DNA of 64,000 bases, from positions 1 to 64,000 of the forward strand of contig CAZJYC010000002.1 in NCBI GenBank assembly GCA_964550165.1, read 5' to 3'. The translations under genes and the position numbers were made by a program. Origin of the DNA: CAZJYC01 sp964550165. Lineage in GTDB: Bacteria; Acidobacteriota; Aminicenantia; Aminicenantales; Aminicenantaceae. The notes beneath the pieces were generated by a model that worked only from the letters and a program-made list of their open reading frames with translations, was not told where the DNA came from and did no database searches. Positions 57,681-64,000 of the stretch are shown here, one piece after another (positions within the stretch are counted from its first letter, which is position 1; each line of letters starts with the position of its first letter).

Positions 57681-60600
57681 GTGCCAAGGCGCGAGGATAT
57701 CGAATCCATTCTGCTCATCGGCTCCGGACCGATCATCATCGGCCAGGCTTCTGAATTCGACTACTCAGGGACCCAGGCCCTTAAGGCTTTAAAAGAAGAG
57801 CATTACAGACTCATCCTGGTCAATTCCAACCCAGCGACAATTATGACCGACCCTGAATTTGCCGATCGCACCTATCTTGAGCCTTTAACTGTCGAGTACC
57901 TCACAAAGATCATCGAGAGAGAGAAGCCGGATGCGCTTCTTGCCACCTTAGGCGGGCAGAAAGCCCTGAATTTATCCCTGGCGCTTGATGAGAAAGGTGT
58001 CCTTAAAAAACATGGAATTCAACTGATCGGTGTGACGGCGAACTCCATCAGAAAGGCCGAGGACCGGCTTCTCTTCCGCCGCTCGATGGAGAAGATCGGG
58101 CTTGAAGTCCCTGAATCCGGCTATGCCTCAAGCATGAAGGAAGCTGTGGACATCGTCAAGACGATAAAATTTCCGGTGGTCATCCGGCCCTCTTTTACGC
58201 TGGGCGGAACAGGCGGAAATATCCTCAAAAACTGGGATGACTTTTATAAGTTCGTTCCTCTTGGCCTGGCCATCAGCCCCATCACCAGAGTCTTGATCGA
58301 GAAGTCGATCATCGGCTGGAAAGAATTTGAACTGGAAGTCATGCGCGATAAAAAAGACAACGTGGTCATTGTCTGTCCCATCGAAAACTTCGATCCCATG
58401 GGTGTCCATACAGGGGATTCGATCACCGTGGCTCCGGCCCAGACTTTGACCGATAAGGAATATCAGAGGCTGAGGGATGCCTCGATTCTGATCATGAGGG
58501 AAATCGGCGTGGAAACTGGCGGCTCCAACATCCAGTTCGCCATCAATCCTTTAGACGGGCGGATGATGGTTATCGAGATGAATCCCCGGGTCTCCCGCTC
58601 CTCAGCTTTGGCTTCAAAAGCCACAGGATTTCCCATCGCCAAAATGGCCGCCAAGCTGGCTGTGGGCTACACGCTGGACGAAATTCTCAACGACATCACC
58701 AAAAAGACTCCTGCCTGCTTTGAGCCGGCTATCGATTATGTTGTGGTCAAAATCCCCCGTTTTGCCTTTGAAAAGTTTCCCGAAGAAGAGCCTCATCTCA
58801 CCACCCAGATGAAATCGGTCGGAGAAACGATGGCTATCGGCCGCACTTTTAAAGAAGCCCTTCAAAAAGCCATCCGTGCTCTTGAGATCGACCGCTGGGG
58901 ATTCGAGGAAAGATTCAGGCGAAGAAGCATAAAAATGATGAAAGAAAGGCTCTCTCTTCCCAATTCGGAAAGACTCTGGGCTATGGCTGACGCGCTCCGC
59001 GCCGGCATCTCTGTCGAGGAGATAAGCCGTCTCTCTCAAATCGACCCTTTTTTTGTCCAGAATATCAAGGAAATCGTCGATTTTGAGGAAGAATTGAAAT
59101 CACGAGGGAAAAGCAATCTGGATCCTTATCTTCTGCGCAGAGCCAAAGAACTGGGGTTTTCAGATAAAAGAATCGGGCAGCTCGTAGGCCTCACCGAAGA
59201 CGACGTGAGGCGCATGCGAGAGAAAGAGGGTGTTTGTCCGGTCTGGAAAGTGGTCGATACCTGCGCTGGCGAGTTTGAATCCGAAACGCCTTATTTCTAC
59301 TCAACCTACGAAGAAGAAAACGAGGCTGAAGAGCTGCCGCAAAAAAAAGCGATCATCCTCGGCTCAGGGCCGAACCGTATCGGCCAGGGCATCGAGTTTG
59401 ACTACTGCTGCGTGCACGGCGTGCTGGCCTTGAGGGATCTGGGCTACAAGGCAATCATGATCAATTCTAATCCCGAGACAGTTTCCACTGACTATGACAT
59501 CTCCGATAGGCTCTACTTTGACCCGGTCACGCTAGAGGACGTGCTTTCCATCTACAACCATGAAAAGCCTGAAGGCATCATCGCCCAGTTTGGCGGGCAG
59601 ACCCCGCTCAAAATCTCAGTCGGCCTCTGGAGGAATAAAGTCAATATCCTTGGAACGAGTTCTCAGGCTATCGACGAGACCGAAGACCGGGAAAAATTCG
59701 ACAATTTCTTGAAACGCTTGAACCTGCTCCGGCCACGAAACGGAATGGCCAAAAACGCTCCTCAGGCTCTAAATATCGCAGCCAATATTGGCTTTCCTGT
59801 GCTTGTCCGGCCTTCCTATGTGCTCGGCGGCCGGGCGATGAAAGTCATCCATAATGATGCGGAGCTTGAAAAATATGTCAAGTCGATCCAGGAATACTGC
59901 TCAGAATATCCGATCCTCGTCGATGAATTCATCGAGAACGCTGTGGAGCTGGATGTCGATCTGCTCTGCGACGGTCAAGACATCTACATCGGCGGCGTCT
60001 TGGAGCATATCCAGGAAGCGGGAATCCACTCTGGAGACGCGACCATGGTCACACCTCCTTTTTTTCTGGCGGACAGGGTGATCGAAGAGGTCAAGCGCCA
60101 GGTCACGCTCATGGCTCAGGAGCTTCAAATCGTCGGCCTGATGAATGTCCAGGTTGCGGTCAAAGGAACGAAGATCTACATCCTGGAGGTCAATCCCAGG
60201 GCTTCGCGCACCGTTCCCTTTCTCTCCAAGGCGACTGGAATTCCCCTGGCCAAGATTGCCACGCGGCTGATCATGGGCGAAAAGCTCAAGGAGATAAGCC
60301 TTTCTCCCAGCATGAATAATCTTTACGCGGTGAAAGAAGCGGTCTTTTCTTTTGACAAGTTTTTGGAGGTCGACCCGGTTCTCGGGCCAGAGATGCGTTC
60401 CACAGGCGAATCGATCGGCATCGACAGGCACTTCCCGCTTGCCTTTCTCAAAGCCGAGGAAGGAGCGGGTTTCCATCTCCCGCGCAAAGGAAAGGTTTTT
60501 GTCAGCGTTCCTGACGAAGACAAACCGAGAATTCTGCCCATCGTCGAAAAATTGGAACGACTGGGATTCAAGCTGGCGGCAACTGAAGGCACAACCCAGT

Positions 60601-60902
60601 ATCTGCTGCGCCACGGCTTTCGTGTCGACGCTATCGGCAAAGTTTCGAGAGAAAAAAGGAACATTCTGGAGTACATCAAAGAAGGTCAAGTGGGGATGAT
60701 CTTCAACACGCCCTCAGGAACTCACGAGCGGAGCGATGCCCGGAAAATAAGAACCGTGGCTTTTTCCTACCGCGTCCCCTGTTACACCACCATCCCCTCG
60801 GCCAGCGCAGCGGTCAGGGCGATCGAGGCCAGAGAAAAATCCTCCCCTTCCCTTCTCTGCCTCCAGGACATTTTAGGAATGTTTTCAAAACGCAAGGCCT
60901 AA
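57681..60902 (+). CDS. carB: Carbamoyl-phosphate synthase large subunit (1073 aa)
   Basis: Full-length two-fold synthase. The first half begins ESILLIGSGPIIIGQASEFD, and the second half repeats this as KKAIILGSGPNRIGQGIEFD near residue 555. Each half carries an ATP-grasp domain (VVIRPSFTLGGTGGNI; VLVRPSYVLGGRAMKV) and a metal-binding EMNPRVSRSSALASKATG or EVNPRASRTVPFLSKATG. The last about 140 residues are the MGS-like allosteric domain (GKVFVSVPDEDKPRILPIVE, FKLAATEGTTQYLL). GTG start, with AAGGA a short distance upstream, inside the end of carA. It forms the ammonia tunnel complex with CarA. Confidence 0.97.
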   Translation: MPRREDIESILLIGSGPIIIGQASEFDYSGTQALKALKEEHYRLILVNSNPATIMTDPEFADRTYLEPLTVEYLTKIIEREKPDALLATLGGQKALNLSLALDEKGVLKKHGIQLIGVTANSIRKAEDRLLFRRSMEKIGLEVPESGYASSMKEAVDIVKTIKFPVVIRPSFTLGGTGGNILKNWDDFYKFVPLGLAISPITRVLIEKSIIGWKEFELEVMRDKKDNVVIVCPIENFDPMGVHTGDSITVAPAQTLTDKEYQRLRDASILIMREIGVETGGSNIQFAINPLDGRMMVIEMNPRVSRSSALASKATGFPIAKMAAKLAVGYTLDEILNDITKKTPACFEPAIDYVVVKIPRFAFEKFPEEEPHLTTQMKSVGETMAIGRTFKEALQKAIRALEIDRWGFEERFRRRSIKMMKERLSLPNSERLWAMADALRAGISVEEISRLSQIDPFFVQNIKEIVDFEEELKSRGKSNLDPYLLRRAKELGFSDKRIGQLVGLTEDDVRRMREKEGVCPVWKVVDTCAGEFESETPYFYSTYEEENEAEELPQKKAIILGSGPNRIGQGIEFDYCCVHGVLALRDLGYKAIMINSNPETVSTDYDISDRLYFDPVTLEDVLSIYNHEKPEGIIAQFGGQTPLKISVGLWRNKVNILGTSSQAIDETEDREKFDNFLKRLNLLRPRNGMAKNAPQALNIAANIGFPVLVRPSYVLGGRAMKVIHNDAELEKYVKSIQEYCSEYPILVDEFIENAVELDVDLLCDGQDIYIGGVLEHIQEAGIHSGDATMVTPPFFLADRVIEEVKRQVTLMAQELQIVGLMNVQVAVKGTKIYILEVNPRASRTVPFLSKATGIPLAKIATRLIMGEKLKEISLSPSMNNLYAVKEAVFSFDKFLEVDPVLGPEMRSTGESIGIDRHFPLAFLKAEEGAGFHLPRKGKVFVSVPDEDKPRILPIVEKLERLGFKLAATEGTTQYLLRHGFRVDAIGKVSREKRNILEYIKEGQVGMIFNTPSGTHERSDARKIRTVAFSYRVPCYTTIPSASAAVRAIEAREKSSPSLLCLQDILGMFSKRKA

Positions 60903-61105
60903 TACAAAGATCGCTTATCTTGGGAATGGACCTTTTTATCTCTGTACCTCTTTTGTCCTTATTTTCATCGTATAATCGACAGGAACCACCGCAACTATTC
61001 CATCCCCTTTTAATCCTGTTGAAGCAGAACTTTGAATGAATTTGACAAGGAGTATTTTCTTATGTTCCCTGTTGATATCCTGTATTTATTTTTTTTCCAT
61101 AATCC

Positions 61106-64000
61106 TCATGGTCGTTCTTCCTTTTCCCTGAAATGCTTGACTTCAGAGTGCCATTTCCAGAGGAGAAAGACTGCCGGGTAAACCAAAAGCTCCATGAGAA
61201 ACGAAGTGAAGATGCCGCCGACCATCGGAGCAGCGATTCGCTTCATGACATCAGCCCCTGTCTCATGCCTCTGAGCCCACATGATCGGGAGCAGGCCCAT
61301 GAAGGTTGTCATCACTGTCATCATTTTTGGGCGCACACGCTTTACTGCACCCTGAACAATGGCTTCTTTCAGGCTTGCCAGACTCTTCATCAAACCTCTC
61401 TTCTTCATATCTTTATAGGCGAGGTCAAGATAGAGAAGCATGATGACTCCGGTTTCGGCGTCAACGCCGAGAAGGGCGATAATTCCAGCCCAGACGCCGA
61501 TGCTTAAATTGTAGCCAAGCAGGTACAGCAGCCAGACTGCACCAACAAGAGAGAAAGGAACAGCAAGCAAGACTATAAAAGTTTTCGTGAACGAGCCCGT
61601 GTTCACATAAAGAAGCAAGATGATGATGAAAAGAGTCAGGGGCACGACCACCATCAGTCTTTGCTTGACTCTGACCATGTATTCATACTGTCCAGAAAAT
61701 ACAAGGGAATATCCTTCTGGAAGGCTTAAATTCTCTTTCAAAATTTGTTTGATTTCCTTGACATACCCGCCGATATCCCTGCCTGCCATGTCGATATAAA
61801 CATATCCTGCGAGCCGGGCGTTCTCATCCCTGATCATTGCCGGCCCAAGCCTTATCTCAATCTCAGCCAGCTGGGCAAGAGGAATCTGGCTGCCTGATGG
61901 AGTGGGAACATAGATCTTTGCCAGTTTCTCAGGGTCGTCCCTCATCTCCCGGGGATACCTGACATTGACCGAGTATCTTTCCCGGCCCTCCACAGTCTGA
62001 GTGATCGTCTCTCCTCCGGCGGCAGCCATAATAGTCATTTCCACATCTTCAACCGACAGGCCGTAGCGAGTGATTTCCTCGCGCTTCAGCTTGAAATCAA
62101 CAAAATATCCCCCAGAAGTCCTTTCTGAAATAACACTCTTCGTCCCTTTCACTACCTGAACGAGCTGTTCGATCTCAACACCGATTTCTTCGATTTTTTC
62201 GAGATCATCGCCGTAAATTTTTACGCCAACAGGAGTCCTGACTCCAGTGGTCAACATGTCGATTCGACCTTTGATGGGCATCGTCCAGGCATTGACAACT
62301 CCGGGCAACCGGAGTGCCTTATCGAGCCCGTTCTCTCCATAGATTAACTCCTCCCAGGAAATCCTGTCCGGCCAGATGACTCTGAATGGCGCCTGAAGAA
62401 ATGGGGGAACGGACTTCGAATACCATCTCTGCTTTTTCCTCCACTCTTTCTGAGGCTTGAGAATGACTGTGGTTTCCATCATCGAAAACGGAGCAGGGTC
62501 AGTGGAAGTCACAGCTCTTCCCGCTTTGCCAAAAACTCTCTCCACTTCCGGGAATGACTTCAGGAGTTTGTCCTGAACCTGAAGAAGGCGAGTTGCTTCT
62601 GTGACCGAAATCCCGGGAAGGGTTGTGGGCATGTAAAGGATCGATCCCTCGTTCAGAGGAGGCATGAACTCCGAACCGAGCTTGAAATAAACTGGGACAG
62701 CGGAGAGTACAATAAGAACGGCAATGACAATGACTGCCACAGGCCTCTTCAAAACGAAATTTATCGCGGGCTCATAAATTCTGAAAAGTGTCCTGCTCAC
62801 CGGGTGCTTCTCCTCAGGACGGATCTTTCCCCTTACGAAAAGCCCCATCAAAGCCGGAGCGACTGTTATGGCCACGATTGCGGCAAATGCCATGGCGAAA
62901 TTTTTGGTGAAAGCCAGGGGTTTGAAGAGCCTCCCTTCAAAAGCTTCGAGAGTAAAGATGGGCATGAAGGAAATGGCGATGACAAGAAGGCTGAAGAATA
63001 TCGGCCTCCCCACCTCTTTGGCCGAAGAGATCAACACATCAAGCCTTGATGCCCCTGAAGATTCATTGTGCTGCTCAAGCCTCTTATGGGCATTCTCGAC
63101 GAGCACAATCGAGGCATCGACCATGGCTCCGATGGCAATGGCGATTCCTCCCAGAGACATGATGTTTGAGGTCAGCTTCAGATAATACATGGGAATGAAC
63201 GAGAGGAGGACGGCCAAGGGCAGGGTCACAATCGGAACGAGGGCCGACCTGATGTGCCAGAGAAAAATGACTATGATCAAACAGACGACCAGGATCTCCT
63301 CAAAAAGTTTTGTCTTTAAAGTATCAATAGAGCGGTCGATGAGGTCTGATCTGTCATAGGTGGTGATGACCTCAACGCCTTCAGGAAGCTGAACCTCTTT
63401 CAGTTTCTGCTTGACTCTTTTGATGACATTCAAAGCATTCTCACCATACCTCATGACAATGATTCCGCCGACTGCTTCGCCTTTGCCGTCTAAATCCGCA
63501 ACACCTCTTCGGATATCAGGGCCGAGGACGACGTTGGCCACGTCCTTTACCCGCACCGGAGTTCCTTTAGGATCACTTTTGATGACTGTTTCTTCGATAT
63601 CTTTGATTGACTGGATGTATCCTCTGGCGGTGACCATGTATTCAGTTCCGGAAATCTCAATCAGCCTTGCCCCGATATCATTGTTTGCTCTCCTTACAGC
63701 CATGACAACATCATGGAGGGGGATGTCATAGGCCAGGAGAGATTCAGGATTAACCACAACCTGGTACTGCTTTTCAAACCCGCCGATCGAGGCCACCTCG
63801 GCAACTCCTTTGACCGATTGAAGGGCGTAGCGCAGATGCCAGTCCTGGAAGGATCGCAACTCTTCAATGGTATGTTTTCCTGATTTATCGACCAGAGCGT
63901 ATTGGAAGACCCATCCGATTCCGGTAGCGTCGGGACCGATCTCGACTTTAACATCCTGCGGGAGGAGGGGTGTGACCTTGCTCAGATACTCGAGAACCCT
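61106..64000 (-). CDS. RND efflux pump subunit, CusA/CzcA heavy-metal family, partial
   Basis: The minus frame is open to the window end (965 codons), so the N-terminus lies outside. It reads VEIGPDATGIGWVFQYALVD, then LRSFQDWHLRYALQSVKGVA, typical of CusA/CzcA-type pumps that export Cu, Ag, Co, Zn or Cd ions. Later markers: GGIAIAIGAMVDASIVLVEN in TM4 (where the charged proton-relay residues lie), YDRSDLIDRSIDTL, and a C-terminal GWVWAGIIA-type helix region (LSIGVWAGIIALLGVDAETG, VIMLLYLDLAY). It would span the inner membrane and work with a periplasmic adaptor and a TolC-like channel, probably encoded beyond 64000. Confidence 0.93.
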   Translation of the reverse strand, partial: RVLEYLSKVTPLLPQDVKVEIGPDATGIGWVFQYALVDKSGKHTIEELRSFQDWHLRYALQSVKGVAEVASIGGFEKQYQVVVNPESLLAYDIPLHDVVMAVRRANNDIGARLIEISGTEYMVTARGYIQSIKDIEETVIKSDPKGTPVRVKDVANVVLGPDIRRGVADLDGKGEAVGGIIVMRYGENALNVIKRVKQKLKEVQLPEGVEVITTYDRSDLIDRSIDTLKTKLFEEILVVCLIIVIFLWHIRSALVPIVTLPLAVLLSFIPMYYLKLTSNIMSLGGIAIAIGAMVDASIVLVENAHKRLEQHNESSGASRLDVLISSAKEVGRPIFFSLLVIAISFMPIFTLEAFEGRLFKPLAFTKNFAMAFAAIVAITVAPALMGLFVRGKIRPEEKHPVSRTLFRIYEPAINFVLKRPVAVIVIAVLIVLSAVPVYFKLGSEFMPPLNEGSILYMPTTLPGISVTEATRLLQVQDKLLKSFPEVERVFGKAGRAVTSTDPAPFSMMETTVILKPQKEWRKKQRWYSKSVPPFLQAPFRVIWPDRISWEELIYGENGLDKALRLPGVVNAWTMPIKGRIDMLTTGVRTPVGVKIYGDDLEKIEEIGVEIEQLVQVVKGTKSVISERTSGGYFVDFKLKREEITRYGLSVEDVEMTIMAAAGGETITQTVEGRERYSVNVRYPREMRDDPEKLAKIYVPTPSGSQIPLAQLAEIEIRLGPAMIRDENARLAGYVYIDMAGRDIGGYVKEIKQILKENLSLPEGYSLVFSGQYEYMVRVKQRLMVVVPLTLFIIILLLYVNTGSFTKTFIVLLAVPFSLVGAVWLLYLLGYNLSIGVWAGIIALLGVDAETGVIMLLYLDLAYKDMKKRGLMKSLASLKEAIVQGAVKRVRPKMMTVMTTFMGLLPIMWAQRHETGADVMKRIAAPMVGGIFTSFLMELLVYPAVFLLWKWHSEVKHFREKEERP

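Overview
The window looks like a bacterial chromosome fragment, probably from a metagenome-assembled genome: it carries two runs of exactly 100 N that look like scaffold gaps. No ribosomal marker is present, so taxonomy is an inference. Several zinc-ribbon-headed Ser/Thr kinases, HEAT-repeat exported proteins, a DUF362/DUF6599 pair and a multihaem cytochrome conduit together suggest Acidobacteriota or the related Candidatus Aminicenantes lineage. The envelope is Gram-negative (MtrB-like outer-membrane barrel, RND pump).

Layout. (A) 1-14.6 kb is an accessory island. A minus-strand series encodes two calcineurin-like metallophosphoesterases, a patatin, a peptidoglycan-binding amidase, a PKD-repeat membrane protein and an unknown 193-residue protein. 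It is divergent from a plus-strand pair: a small EACC1-like protein translationally coupled to a caspase-fold protease with adhesive beta-repeats. A retropepsin-like protease with a PDZ domain, a small zinc-ribbon protein and a Ser/Thr kinase follow. The flanks hold gene debris: PIN, methyltransferase and GNAT fragments, a second caspase tail, and a DUF3795 gene with an in-frame stop. (B) 14.7-17.6 kb is ordinary: tRNA-Arg, Fur-family regulator, YprB-like exonuclease, YjbQ. (C) 17.6-32.1 kb is a second accessory stretch: DUF4143 ATPase, membrane coiled-coil protein, trypsin-like protease with a stand-alone copy of its N-terminal domain, another patatin, ECF sigma/anti-sigma with two HEAT-repeat exported proteins, a kinase-AAA-TPR giant, and a kinase-type pseudogene.

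(D) 32.4-38.4 kb holds DUF4234, dGTPase, DUF2284, YggS, DUF362/DUF6599, a metallopeptidase-like fragment and an Rrf2 regulator. (E) 38.8-47.6 kb is a coherent respiratory module: decahaem cytochrome plus MtrB-like porin, ResB/CcsA cytochrome c maturation, Rieske protein, cytochrome b, a nine-haem membrane cytochrome and a tetrahaem cytochrome. I read it as a quinol-to-outer-membrane electron route. (F) 47.9-64 kb is mostly housekeeping: a HypE-like AIR-synthase-fold protein, B12-dependent ribonucleotide reductase, MTH1187 protein, amidinotransferase-fold enzyme, MnmA, CarA, CarB and a partial CusA/CzcA pump. It is interrupted by a DUF4143 ATPase module lying between a duplicated fragment and the intact copy of the amidinotransferase-like gene.

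The strongest candidate for a little-described system is the EACC1-caspase pair and its divergent multi-hydrolase neighbourhood (about 0.6-14 kb). The best-supported functional unit is the electron-transfer module. All functions are read from motifs and context; no database search was possible.
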